Shown here: piece after piece, positions 47,841-56,732 of the stretch
Numbering within the stretch: the stretch's first letter is position 1
Layout of the letters: each line of letters opens with the position of its first letter
DNA from: Polynucleobacter sp. MWH-Braz-FAM2G
Lineage (GTDB): Bacteria; Pseudomonadota; Gammaproteobacteria; Burkholderiales; Burkholderiaceae
DNA length: 64,000 nucleotides
Direction of reading: 5' to 3'
Assembly: GCF_018687635.1 (NCBI RefSeq)
Contig: NZ_CP061300.1
Span: 1,447,424 to 1,511,423, forward strand
Position numbers and translations under genes: made by a program
Notes under the pieces: generated by a model
Databases searched by the model: none
Seen by the model: only the letters and a program-made list of their open reading frames with translations
Told to the model about the DNA's origin: nothing

Positions 47841-47866
47841 AGGCACTCGATAACAGAAAGCTAGTC

Positions 47867-49993
47867 ATGAAACAGCAGTTCAAACAAAAGCAAATCGCTC
47901 AGATTTGCGCCGCTTTAACCTTACTCAACTCCCCTCTTTTTGTTTTTGCACAAAATTCTTCAAACACCGTCATTGTTACGGGCTCCCGCTTTGAAGAAAA
48001 CCTCAATGAGGTGCCAGCCAATGTCAATGTCATCACTCGCGAAGAAATAGAAAACTCCAGCTCGAATACCATCCCGCAAGTGTTATCGCAAATTGGCGGC
48101 TTAAGAGTGAGCGGGCTAAATTCTGGCTCCCTTAACCTAGATGCATCCGTTGATATGGGAGGATTTGGGCCAACAGGCAACAGTACGACTGCCGTATTAG
48201 TTGATGGAATCCGAATTAATCCAATTGACTCTGGAAATGTCGACTGGTCAACGATCCCCATTGATTCCATCGAGCGCATTGAAATACTTCAAGGAGGCGC
48301 GAGCGTCCAGTATGGCAATGGCGCTGTTGGCGGGGTAATCAACATCATTACCAACGGTGGAAAAAAGAATTTCAACCAAGTATCAGCAAGTTATGGAACT
48401 TGGGGCACCTCAATCAATAATGCGATATTTAGAAATACCATTGATAAAACTACGCTTCAGCTCAGTGCGAATACCTCCAACACCAATGGTTGGAGACCCA
48501 ACACAGCTGCGAACGCCTACTCTATCGATGCAAAAATTTCTCAAGACTTAGGTAGTGGTGATCGTGCCTACGTTGATGTTTACTATGGCTACACCAACCA
48601 ACAATTAGCGAGTGCAGTAGTAGGCTTGGTTGGCTCAGGCAATCCATTATCCGTGAGCCCTCAGAATGCTGGAAATAATTACAGCACAAACAATTTGGGT
48701 TTTCGCCAAGGACTCACCAAGTCTTTGAATGAGAATTATGTATTCGAGATAGATACTTCTTATAACAATAAGACCTCTTTTTATTACACACCACAAGCAG
48801 ATTATTTTGCGACACCAGACTTTGGCTATGCTGGCGGGCCAATGAACAATAAATTGGTTGGTTGGCAACTTGCACTTTCTCCACGCTTAAAAGCAAACCT
48901 GGGTGTTATTGGTACCACCATCATTGGGTATGATTTTTCCAAAGCCAATCAAGGTGGTAGCAATGGTTACTCACCACTTTCTCAAGGAATTATCCGCGCC
49001 AACCAGTTCGATGCTATTAACAATACTTACGGCATCTATTACGGCAATCTAACTAGCGATTCGCAAAGCGCTACACAGATCAATAATTCTTTTTATCTAA
49101 TCCAAAGGATTCCATTAAGCAAAATATTGGAAGCAAGTGGCGGATTCCGACGTCAAGTACAGCAAGCATCAACTACAAATACATCGATTTACGCAGCCAA
49201 TGGCACCGTCAATAATTCTCAGCAATTTGCAGCTAACGCAGGGGATGTTGCCCTAAATGCGAATTACCTGCCAGGGCAACGAGTGTACGTAAAGTGGAAT
49301 CAGTCTTTCAGGTTTCCCAACATCGATGAGTACTGGGGCTTTGCATACAACCCTGATGGGGCTTACGAAACTGTCTTTAATGGAATATTGCAACCCCAAA
49401 CTACCCAAACTTATGAGATGGGTGGCAGCTGGTCCGTCTGGAAATCAAAGATTACTTCGTCGATATTTAAATCCATGACACAAAATGAGATTAGTTATAA
49501 CCCCTCAACTGGGTATAACTACAACTCGATATACCAAACCAATCGAGGAGGGATTTTGTTTGATATCTCCTCAAATATTTCCCCATCACTTTTTGTTGCT
49601 GCGGGAGGCAAGTACCAAAAATCATATTATGCAAATGGCCCTTTTGCAGGAAATGCCATCCCCATCGTCCCAGATACATTGCTTAACGCCAGAGCAAATT
49701 ACCTGATTACCAGCAATTGGTCAGTAGGAGGCGTAGTGAACTACGTTAGCAATCAACATTACGATACGGGACCAAATAATTACAGCGCAACCCCAACGAT
49801 GCCTGCTTATGTCATCGGAGATATTTTTACCTCTTATAAGTTCAAGGGCATCGAAGGGCGATTAACGGTTAAAAATGTGGGTAATGCCCAATACTCCACT
49901 TATGGGGGTGTGAGCTCATTTTCTGGAAGGCACTTTTACTACCCCAGTGAACCGAGATCAGTTTTTGCATCTCTCAAGTACAGCTTTAACTAG
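47867..49993 (+). CDS. btuB: TonB-dependent cobalamin receptor
   Basis: A 708-residue outer-membrane receptor. A signal peptide (about residues 1-28, ending LFVFA) precedes a TonB-box-like NTVIVTGSR. The plug domain includes VPANVNVITREEIENSSS and IERIEILQGGASVQYGNGAVGGVINIIT. The beta barrel follows to a terminal aromatic-rich strand (PRSVFASLKYSFN) ending in Asn after Phe. The cobalamin riboswitch upstream supports cobalamin or cobinamide as ligand. No B12 ABC importer genes follow in the window. Confidence 0.93.
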   Translation: MKQQFKQKQIAQICAALTLLNSPLFVFAQNSSNTVIVTGSRFEENLNEVPANVNVITREEIENSSSNTIPQVLSQIGGLRVSGLNSGSLNLDASVDMGGFGPTGNSTTAVLVDGIRINPIDSGNVDWSTIPIDSIERIEILQGGASVQYGNGAVGGVINIITNGGKKNFNQVSASYGTWGTSINNAIFRNTIDKTTLQLSANTSNTNGWRPNTAANAYSIDAKISQDLGSGDRAYVDVYYGYTNQQLASAVVGLVGSGNPLSVSPQNAGNNYSTNNLGFRQGLTKSLNENYVFEIDTSYNNKTSFYYTPQADYFATPDFGYAGGPMNNKLVGWQLALSPRLKANLGVIGTTIIGYDFSKANQGGSNGYSPLSQGIIRANQFDAINNTYGIYYGNLTSDSQSATQINNSFYLIQRIPLSKILEASGGFRRQVQQASTTNTSIYAANGTVNNSQQFAANAGDVALNANYLPGQRVYVKWNQSFRFPNIDEYWGFAYNPDGAYETVFNGILQPQTTQTYEMGGSWSVWKSKITSSIFKSMTQNEISYNPSTGYNYNSIYQTNRGGILFDISSNISPSLFVAAGGKYQKSYYANGPFAGNAIPIVPDTLLNARANYLITSNWSVGGVVNYVSNQHYDTGPNNYSATPTMPAYVIGDIFTSYKFKGIEGRLTVKNVGNAQYSTYGGVSSFSGRHFYYPSEPRSVFASLKYSFN

Positions 49994-50001
49994 CATTTTG
50001 A

Positions 50002-50035
50002 GCTTAGCTTGCCAGGTCTAGCATCTAAGCTAAGC
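50002..50035 (+). terminator. Hairpin after btuB (possible terminator)
   Basis: GCTTAGCTT (50002-50010) pairs perfectly with AAGCTAAGC (50027-50035), 9 bp, right after the btuB stop codon. There is no clear T run, so it may be a weak terminator or an mRNA-stabilising hairpin. Confidence 0.4.
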
Positions 50036-50042
50036 CTAAGGC

Positions 50043-50342
50043 TACAATGCCTATATGAGCGAGCTAACCTCCTTTCCCCAGGATTCTGAAGCGCCAGGCT
50101 TAAATGCCTTGAGCGCTTCGGTTGAGCGCCTGTCGTACAAAATTTCCTTGATTCAGGATGCGGTTAAAAATCTGGTCCAAGAACGTACGCAACAAGAAAA
50201 CAAGATTGAGGATGCACAAAAACGCATTCAACATATTTTGAGTCGTTTACCAGAACAAAGCGATGGTCGCCAACTCAATTTACTCGGCGAAGCTGTTACA
50301 CCAAATAACCCAGAGGATGACAATGAGCCAACAACGCATTGA
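50043..50342 (+). CDS. Small coiled-coil protein upstream of zapA (CDS 50055-50342; -10 box 50043-50048)
   Basis: The coding sequence starts at ATG 50055 (95 residues). Residues about 15-72 are predicted helical coiled coil (LSASVERLSYKISLIQDAVKNL, RTQQENKIEDAQKRIQHILSRL). Small coiled-coil genes directly before zapA are common in proteobacteria (TIGR02449-like); a role in division-ring assembly is inferred from position. The last 20 bp overlap zapA. TACAAT at 50043-50048 ends exactly 6 nt before ATG, with no Shine-Dalgarno sequence, so this operon probably starts as a leaderless mRNA. Confidence 0.8.
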   Translation, partial: YNAYMSELTSFPQDSEAPGLNALSASVERLSYKISLIQDAVKNLVQERTQQENKIEDAQKRIQHILSRLPEQSDGRQLNLLGEAVTPNNPEDDNEPTTH

Positions 50343-50676
50343 AGTAAACATCGCTGGTCAAAAAATTACTTTAGCAACCAGCGCTGAGCATGAGTCTCTC
50401 TTGCGCTCCGCTTGTGTGTTGGTTGACGAACAAATACAACTTGCAATTAAGGGTGGCAACCGCAGCATAGAACGCGCTAGCATGATGGCCGCATTAAAAA
50501 TCGCGGGAGACCTCATTAAATTGCAAAATAATCAATCGCAACAAAGCACCACCTCTAATATCAGTGCCGATGAAGTAACCCGTCTTCAAGGTGAAATTCA
50601 GGTATTAGAAAAACAAGTGGATGAGTTGATGCAAACCCTTTCCCTGCCTGGTTCGCCAAGGCCAATAGTTCCTTGA
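50323..50676 (+). CDS. zapA: Cell division protein ZapA
   Basis: ZapA binds FtsZ and promotes bundling of the division ring. From ATG 50323 the protein has 117 residues (MSQQRIEVNIAGQKITLATS...), with the globular head and a C-terminal coiled coil (VTRLQGEIQVLEKQVDELMQTL). GAGGA upstream acts as ribosome binding site; in-frame starts farther upstream are not family-like. It overlaps the coiled-coil gene and is followed by 6S RNA, the classic zapA-ssrS arrangement. Confidence 0.93.
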   Translation: MSQQRIEVNIAGQKITLATSAEHESLLRSACVLVDEQIQLAIKGGNRSIERASMMAALKIAGDLIKLQNNQSQQSTTSNISADEVTRLQGEIQVLEKQVDELMQTLSLPGSPRPIVP

Positions 50677-50689
50677 ACCGATGCGCAAG

Positions 50690-50850
50690 CATCCGGAACG
50701 ATCTTTACCTTGTGGGCGTGAGCGTTTTGTTAGATCACAGTGCCAACTTAGACTTGGTTACTCCCTGAACTACTTAATGCACCCGAAGCAGAGTAGCCGT
50801 TCCACCTTGAACCTTAGGGTTCAGGATGACGGCCTAGCGGCTAAGGCGGG
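50690..50850 (+). ncRNA. ssrS: 6S RNA
   Basis: The region downstream of zapA contains the conserved 6S RNA 3' half: CCACCTTGAACC, TTAGGGTTCAGG and GATGACGGCC, matching the E. coli CACCTTGAACCAAGGGTTCAAGG element, with a long imperfect rod predicted between the CCTTGTGGGC region and CTAAGGCGGGG. 6S RNA sequesters the housekeeping RNA polymerase in stationary phase. End points are approximate (10-15 nt). Position after zapA is the usual one in proteobacteria. Confidence 0.85.
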
Positions 50851-50856
50851 GAATTC

Positions 50857-51675
50857 ATGTTACTAAGCGACATTGCCATGCTGATGCTCTGTGGCAGCAT
50901 CTCTGGATTTCTTGCGGGTTTGTTAGGTATCGGTGGAGGCATGATTCTGGTGCCTTTCATGATTCTAGTTTTCAATCATCTCCACTTTGATCAAAGCGTG
51001 ATTGTGCATATGGCCATTGCCACCGGCATGGCCACCATCTTATTCACTACCACCTCTGCAATCTGGGCGCATCACAAACATGGCTCAATTGATTGGAAAT
51101 TGGTTGCGTCATTAAGCCCAGGTTTAGTGATAGGTAGCTTAATAGGTGGCAGCAAAATATTTGAAGCCTTAAATACTTCTTGGCTTTCACTATTTTTTGC
51201 AGTATTTATTGTTTATACATCTGTCCAGATGTTGCTGAACAAAAAACCTAAAGCTGGTAGAGACCTTCCGAGTGCCTTAGGCATATTTGGGTTTGGAACA
51301 TTTGCTGGAGCCCTATCTAGCTTGGTGGGTGCAGGTGGCGCTTTCATTACAGTACCCTTTATGCTTTGGTGCAATGTAAAACCACATGTAGCAATGGCAA
51401 GCTCCTCCGGATTGGGATTTCCGATAGCAGCAGCAGCCACTATAGGCTATATGTATGGGAGCTGGGGACACCCCAACCTTCCTGCTGGCTCATTGGGGTT
51501 TGTTTACCTGCCCGCAGTCATTTGCATTGCAACGGTTAGCATATTTACTGCACCACTAGGCGCAAAAATGGCCCGCAAACTAAATGTGGCTCAACTAAAG
51601 CGTATTTTTGGGGTAATGTTGCTCATGCTTGCGGCATTCATGTTCAATGAAAGCCGCAAAGCATTCGGATTTTAA
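50857..51675 (+). CDS. TauE/SafE family sulfite/organosulfonate exporter (TSUP)
   Basis: A 272-residue membrane protein with about eight helices. The family repeats are visible: GFLAGLLGIGGGMILVPFMIL near residue 19 and FGTFAGALSSLVGAGGAFITVPFML near 145, each containing the Gly-rich turn. Members export sulfite, sulfonates or other anions, or take up sulfur compounds; the substrate here is unknown. It starts just after the 6S RNA; its expression could be by read-through or its own promoter. Confidence 0.9.
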   Translation: MLLSDIAMLMLCGSISGFLAGLLGIGGGMILVPFMILVFNHLHFDQSVIVHMAIATGMATILFTTTSAIWAHHKHGSIDWKLVASLSPGLVIGSLIGGSKIFEALNTSWLSLFFAVFIVYTSVQMLLNKKPKAGRDLPSALGIFGFGTFAGALSSLVGAGGAFITVPFMLWCNVKPHVAMASSSGLGFPIAAAATIGYMYGSWGHPNLPAGSLGFVYLPAVICIATVSIFTAPLGAKMARKLNVAQLKRIFGVMLLMLAAFMFNESRKAFGF

Positions 51676-53199
51676 TTAACTAGCAAATTGTTGACGCAGA
51701 ATATTTTTCTGCACTTTGCCCATCGCATTACGAGGCAAATCAGCAACGATTTCTACACGCTTTGGAATCTTAAAGTTCGCAATCTGTGTTTTCAAAGTTG
51801 CAATCATCGCTTCCGCATTTAACTTCGCCCCAGCCTTAGGCACAACTACAGCCATGACCGCCTCACCAAAATCAGGATGAGGAATACCAATCACAGCACT
51901 TTCATCAACGCCGTCCATGTCATCAATGAAACTCTCGATTTCTTTGGGGTAAACGTTATAACCACCGGAAATAATTAAATCCTTGCTGCGACCAACAATA
52001 CACAAGTAGTTATTAGGCGCCTTACCGCCATTAGCATCACCGCCCCAACGACCAACATCTCCAGTCTTAAACCAACCGTCTTTAGTAAATTCTTCGGCAG
52101 TTTTCTCAGGCATTCTCCAATAGCCTTTGAATATATTCGGGCCTTTTACCTGAATACCACCAATTTCATTTACTTTGCAAGGCTTGTTATCTTCGTTGAC
52201 CACCCTCACCTGAACCCCAGGCAATGGCAGACCAACAGAACCACCTACGCGTTTTCCTTTGTATGGATTGGAAACCAGCATGACTGTTTCACTCATGCCA
52301 TAACGCTCAAGAATAGGTTGTCCTATCACATCAATAAAGGTATTAAATGTTTCTGTGAGTAACGGAGCAGATCCAGAAATAAATAAGCGCATGTTACGCG
52401 CAACTTCTTTTGTAAATCCTTTATCAGCCAACAAGCGCACATAAAAAGTAGGCACTCCCATCATGACTGTAGATTGAGGCATATGCTTGATAAGTTGCGC
52501 AGTATCAAGACGCGGCAACCAAATCATTTTGCTGCCATTAATCAATGCGCCGTGTGCCGCTACGAATAAACCGTGCACATGAAAAATAGGCAAGGCATGC
52601 AATAAAACATCGCCTTTTTTCCAACCCCAAAACTTTTGCAATACCTGTGCATTACTTCCCAGATTTTTATGAGTCAACATCGCACCTTTGCTGCGACCAG
52701 TGGTACCAGAGGTATACAAAATTGCTGCGAGGTCATCATCTTTAGCTGCAACAGTTTTAAATTGATTGCTTAAGCTGGCCGCACGCTCTAATAAAGTACC
52801 AGTCCGGTTTTCATCCAAGGTGAAGACATGTTTAGTGCCAGCTTTAGCAGCTACCTTGGATACCCAAGAAAGATTTTTGCTACTGCATACAACCACTGCA
52901 GGCTCTGCGTTTTCTAAGAAATATTGAATTTCAGCGGCTTGATAAGCTGTATTGAGAGGTAAATATACATAGCCTGCACGGATGGTTGCTAGATATAAAA
53001 AGAGTGCTTCAGGTGACTTTTCTACCTGCACAGCAACTCTGGATCCCTTTGGCAACTTCAGACTGGCAAGTAAATTCGCAAGCTTTGCCGTTGCCCCTTC
53101 TAGATCACCCCAAGAATAATAAAGACCATCATGCGTCTCAATTGCGCAAGCTTTTTTATCTTTTGGAAAACCCTTTTCCAATAGTGAATACAAATTCAT
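51676..53199 (-). CDS. matB: Malonyl-CoA synthetase (malonate-CoA ligase)
   Basis: A 507-residue adenylate-forming enzyme. AMP-binding motif LYTSGTTGRSKGAML is at about residues 160-174, then YGMSETVML, FKTGDVGRW and the C-terminal lysine in RNAMGKVQKNILR. It is the right length for MatB (about 500) and belongs to a cluster with malonyl-CoA decarboxylase, so malonate is the probable substrate rather than a long-chain fatty acid. The gene is last in the matA-binding protein-matB run; 27 bp separate it from the binding-protein gene. Confidence 0.88.
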   Translation of the reverse strand: MNLYSLLEKGFPKDKKACAIETHDGLYYSWGDLEGATAKLANLLASLKLPKGSRVAVQVEKSPEALFLYLATIRAGYVYLPLNTAYQAAEIQYFLENAEPAVVVCSSKNLSWVSKVAAKAGTKHVFTLDENRTGTLLERAASLSNQFKTVAAKDDDLAAILYTSGTTGRSKGAMLTHKNLGSNAQVLQKFWGWKKGDVLLHALPIFHVHGLFVAAHGALINGSKMIWLPRLDTAQLIKHMPQSTVMMGVPTFYVRLLADKGFTKEVARNMRLFISGSAPLLTETFNTFIDVIGQPILERYGMSETVMLVSNPYKGKRVGGSVGLPLPGVQVRVVNEDNKPCKVNEIGGIQVKGPNIFKGYWRMPEKTAEEFTKDGWFKTGDVGRWGGDANGGKAPNNYLCIVGRSKDLIISGGYNVYPKEIESFIDDMDGVDESAVIGIPHPDFGEAVMAVVVPKAGAKLNAEAMIATLKTQIANFKIPKRVEIVADLPRNAMGKVQKNILRQQFAS

Positions 53200-53226
53200 A
53201 AGAACCTCAAATCCTAGGGGTAATGT

Positions 53227-54210
53227 TTAATCTAATTTAGCGCCAGAAGCCTTAGCTACAGCAGCCCAACGTTTGATATCGGCATTCACAAACCTGCCAA
53301 ATGCTGCACCAGACAAATTCGGCGTATCAGAGCCATTATTAGTCCAGATAGTTTTTAACTCAGGAGTATTGATGGCTTTTTGCACCTCAACAATCATGCG
53401 GTCAACAATTGGCTGAGGTGTGCCCTTAGGTGCAAATAAGCCGTACCATGTAGAAACTTCGTAACCTACTAATCCTGCTTCTGCAGCAGTTGGTACATCT
53501 GGAAAACCAGGAGCGCGTTTTTGAGATGCCACAGCAATTGCAACTATTGAACCGTTTTTAATTTGGGCCGCAGATGATCCCAAGCCATCAAACTCAATAT
53601 CTACTTGGCCCGCAATTAAATCTTGCATGGCTGGCCCAGCACCGCGATAAGGAATGTGTGTAATAAAGGTTTTGGTCAACATCTTAAATTGTTCGGCAGC
53701 TAAATGATGTGATGATCCGTTGCCAGCACTGGCGTAATTGAATTTGCCAGGATTCTTTTTTAAGAGCTCAATAAATTCTTTGAGGTTTTTAACTTGAACA
53801 TTTTTGGGATTGACCACAATTACCTGAGGCGGATTGGCCACCATTGCCACCGGAATAAAACTCTTCTCAATGTCGTAGTCCAAGTTTGGATACATAGCTG
53901 GAGCGATTGCATGGTGGGCCGCGCCCATGAAGAAGGTATAACCATCTGGTGCAGCCTTAGCTGCAATGGAAGCCCCTAAAGTGCCTCCAGCACCGCCACG
54001 ATTGTCAATCACGATTTGTTTGCCTAACTGCTTTGTAAGCTGAGCAGCTAAAGGCCTAGCAAATGCATCTGTGCCGCCCCCCGCAGGAAATGGCACAACC
54101 ACTGTAATCGGCTTATTAGGCCACTCTTGTGCACACACCAATAGTGGCGTTGCGCAAATTAGAAAAAGTGCTTTCTTAATCACTACCGAAAAGCTCGACT
54201 GCTTAAACAT
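53227..54210 (-). CDS. Bug-family (TctC-like) periplasmic solute-binding protein
   Basis: A 327-residue periplasmic protein from ATG 54210, which has GGAGGAGA in front; a seven-codon upstream extension is unlikely. Signal peptide residues 1-27 (AFLICATPLLVCA), then the family motif WPNKPITVVVPFPAGGGTDAFARPLA and IDNRGGAGGTLGA. Bug proteins bind carboxylates and serve tripartite tricarboxylate transporters or sensing; TctA and TctB genes are absent here, as is common for Burkholderiales Bug genes. Malonate is the inferred ligand from the flanking mat genes. Confidence 0.9.
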   Translation of the reverse strand: MFKQSSFSVVIKKALFLICATPLLVCAQEWPNKPITVVVPFPAGGGTDAFARPLAAQLTKQLGKQIVIDNRGGAGGTLGASIAAKAAPDGYTFFMGAAHHAIAPAMYPNLDYDIEKSFIPVAMVANPPQVIVVNPKNVQVKNLKEFIELLKKNPGKFNYASAGNGSSHHLAAEQFKMLTKTFITHIPYRGAGPAMQDLIAGQVDIEFDGLGSSAAQIKNGSIVAIAVASQKRAPGFPDVPTAAEAGLVGYEVSTWYGLFAPKGTPQPIVDRMIVEVQKAINTPELKTIWTNNGSDTPNLSGAAFGRFVNADIKRWAAVAKASGAKLD

Positions 54211-54371
54211 GATGTCTCCTCCACTTACCATTCATGATGGCTATGTACATTATTAAAACCGCTTAATTTTCGCCTTACTGCTTTCTGGATCTTGTCGCCC
54301 AGTTCGTTTAATAAACCCCAAGATGAACCTCTTTGGGCTCTACCTCAGAGCATCTCCTCCTAAATTCTTTT

Positions 54372-55676
54372 CTAGAGAGTCATTAACTTGCCTACTGCTC
54401 TTGAATAATCAATCTGACCTTGAGTGAAACGCTCATGGTTCTCCTCCACTGCTGAAAGGTCATATAAGTAGTTCACCATGAGCGAAGCCGATTGTCTTAA
54501 ACCCTTACGAGACAAATCACCAGCCCAATTGATTTGATGCAATTTGGCACCATTACCCAGATGAAATTTAGCCACTGGATTTCCGTTGCGACCCGCAGAT
54601 CCCAATCCTAGGTAAATACTGGCTAAACATAACAATGCGGCCTTCTCTTTTTCAGTTGCATTGTCTGGATGCCACCCAGCACTCAATCGTTCCGCCCAAG
54701 AACGATTTGATAGTCCTATTGTTTCTAAAGCCTGCTCACGTGACGCACGAATAGCAGGCTTTAACTGCACGCCAGACTTTTCACCATCAATATCCGCGCC
54801 CGCAGCAATCCAATCAATGAAACCAGGAATAGGCGATAAGGTTACAAATGTTTTCAGACTTGGAAATTCTGCATGTAACTGTTCAGCAACTCGTTTTATT
54901 AAGAAATTACCCATTGAGACACCACGCAAGCCTGGTTCACAGTTACTGATGGAGTAGAAAGCGGCAACCTTGTATTGAGAGGTTTGATGAACTGTCTCCG
55001 CCCTCTTATCTACTAATGGAGTAATTACCGCTGGTATTTCTGGCAACAAGGCAACCTCAACAAAAATGAGGGGTTCATTGGGTAGTTGTGGGTGAAAAAA
55101 AGCAAAGCATCTACGATCAGGCTGCAATCGACGACGCAAATCATCCCATCCATCGATCGCGTGCACAGCCTCATGCTGAATTAACTTTTCCAGTACTTCA
55201 GCTGGAGACTTCCAATCCACTCGATGCATCTTCAAAAATCCAGGGTTAAACCAAGAAGACAACAGGTGGCGTAAGTCAAAATCGACTGCGGTTAACTCGG
55301 GTTGCTTATCAAGCAACTGCAATAAATCGCGCCGCATACCTACTAAGGCCGCAGTTCCATTGGTTGCGCGATTGAGGCGACGAAATAATTCTTGCCTCGG
55401 GGGTTCTGTAACGCGCTGCAATTTAATGTAATTACGTGCGCTCGCCTCAGCAGAAAAATTTTGAGCCGCAGCCATTACCGCAGTTGCATCCGGATTTAAT
55501 TTTTCAAATAAAAAGGTAAAAAATTTGAGATGCTGATCTTTGGAAAGTTTGCGGTAGTTATTAATTACATCATCAGCCATGCTTACCGCGTTCGATTCCC
55601 CTCGCTCAGAAATAAGTCGATTGACCGCGCCTGTGACGCGGGAAAAGTAACGCGCTTTTGTTAACTTTTCGAGCAT
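54372..55676 (-). CDS. matA: Malonyl-CoA decarboxylase
   Basis: Converts malonyl-CoA to acetyl-CoA and CO2. The 434-residue protein fits the family: helical N-terminal domain (FFTFLFEKLNPD, LQRVTEPPRQELFRRLN) and a GNAT-like catalytic domain with VHAIDGWDDLRRRLQPDRRCFAFFHPQLPNEPLIFVEVAL (catalytic Ser/His region NCEPGLRGVSMGNFLIKRV, TLSPIPGF). With MatB and the binding protein it forms a pathway from external malonate to acetyl-CoA. A 161-bp gap separates it from the binding-protein gene, and a 25-bp palindrome lies 93 bp upstream. Confidence 0.95.
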   Translation of the reverse strand: MLEKLTKARYFSRVTGAVNRLISERGESNAVSMADDVINNYRKLSKDQHLKFFTFLFEKLNPDATAVMAAAQNFSAEASARNYIKLQRVTEPPRQELFRRLNRATNGTAALVGMRRDLLQLLDKQPELTAVDFDLRHLLSSWFNPGFLKMHRVDWKSPAEVLEKLIQHEAVHAIDGWDDLRRRLQPDRRCFAFFHPQLPNEPLIFVEVALLPEIPAVITPLVDKRAETVHQTSQYKVAAFYSISNCEPGLRGVSMGNFLIKRVAEQLHAEFPSLKTFVTLSPIPGFIDWIAAGADIDGEKSGVQLKPAIRASREQALETIGLSNRSWAERLSAGWHPDNATEKEKAALLCLASIYLGLGSAGRNGNPVAKFHLGNGAKLHQINWAGDLSRKGLRQSASLMVNYLYDLSAVEENHERFTQGQIDYSRAVGKLMTL

Positions 55677-55768
55677 GAATGATCTCTCAATGAATTTTTC
55701 CCATAGGGATAATGGGTCGATATAAATGTAAAGCCGAGTAACCCCTAAATCAATTAATTGGAATGTAA

Positions 55769-55793
55769 TTTCATTAACTTTAAGTTAATGAAA
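55769..55793. promoter_or_regulatory. 25-bp palindromic operator candidate upstream of matA
   Basis: Perfect palindrome with 12-bp arms TTTCATTAACTT and AAGTTAATGAAA around one T. It is nested between ACCCCT (55741-55746) and AGGGGT (55794-55799, repeated at 55806). It lies between the lysR stop (55816) and the matA start (55676), has no T run on the minus strand, and contains the T-N11-A form favoured by LysR proteins, so it is the likely site of the adjacent regulator. Confidence 0.65.
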
Positions 55794-55815
55794 AGGGGTA
55801 TACCTAGGGGTAGTA

Positions 55816-56724
55816 TTAGCTATTATTGCGATGCAACATACGGGCTTCTGCTGCAAGCGCCAAAATGTTGGGATTCGATTCATTAGCCTGAAGGTACATT
55901 AAACCGATATGTTGGGTTACCTGATATTTAGGTAACAAAGGGGTAAATTCAATTGCATTGCCCATCAGCGCTTTTACCCTTCCTGGCAACAATGTTCTGC
56001 CAAGGTTTCCCGAAACCATATTCATAAGGGAAAAGATATCACCCACCTTCATCACTACATTGGGCTTAAATCCTGCTAACTGAAAAGCTTCATAAAACCC
56101 AGAAGTGGTCGCAAAACCATCTTTTAAAGTCAAAAACTTTTCGCCTTGATACTCTGATAAATCAATATTGGCATGCGCTGGTTTAGCAGACTTGGAGGAC
56201 GCTAGATACAACTGGTCCTCAAATAAAGGCACTACCTGAATACCATCCGGAAGATTAGTTGAAGGCACTGCAATGACGACTGCATCAACACTGCCCTCAG
56301 TAAGTCTTTTCATTAAATCCTCGTTAGACCCCAGATACAAATCGATATCCAAATCAGATCTACGGATTTTGGTACCCATAATCATGCGAGGAATGATGTT
56401 TGCTGTTAGGGAGTACATAGACCCTAAGCGAATTTGACTGCTCTCGACCCCTGCTTTTGCTCTAGTCTTTTTTAGAACGCGATCTAAATCAGCCAATAAA
56501 TCTATACTCGCCTCAGCGAGATAGGTTGCTGCAGGCAACGCTTTTAGTTGACGTCCATCTTTAACAAAAAGAGGACACCCCACCCCAGACTCGAGCGAAT
56601 GCAATGCTTTATGTATGCTCACCGAGCTTAAGCGCATTTCTTCAGCAGTTTTAGAAAGACTTCCCGTTCTCACAAATGAACAGAGAATCTCCAACTTCCT
56701 TAGCGTGAGCTCTTCATTCAACAT
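55816..56724 (-). CDS. LysR-type regulator of the malonate genes
   Basis: A 302-residue LysR protein: N-terminal winged helix (LRKLEILCSFVRTGSLSKTAEEMRLSSVSIHKALHSLE) and a periplasmic-binding-like sensor domain. The HTH resembles MdcR-type malonate regulators. It is transcribed in the same direction as matA and directly upstream of it, with the large palindrome in between, so activation of matA-matB by malonate is inferred. It follows lgt by 8 bp and may also be transcribed from the pepA-holC-lgt side. Confidence 0.88.
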   Translation of the reverse strand: MLNEELTLRKLEILCSFVRTGSLSKTAEEMRLSSVSIHKALHSLESGVGCPLFVKDGRQLKALPAATYLAEASIDLLADLDRVLKKTRAKAGVESSQIRLGSMYSLTANIIPRMIMGTKIRRSDLDIDLYLGSNEDLMKRLTEGSVDAVVIAVPSTNLPDGIQVVPLFEDQLYLASSKSAKPAHANIDLSEYQGEKFLTLKDGFATTSGFYEAFQLAGFKPNVVMKVGDIFSLMNMVSGNLGRTLLPGRVKALMGNAIEFTPLLPKYQVTQHIGLMYLQANESNPNILALAAEARMLHRNNS

Positions 56725-56732
56725 AAAAGTGA

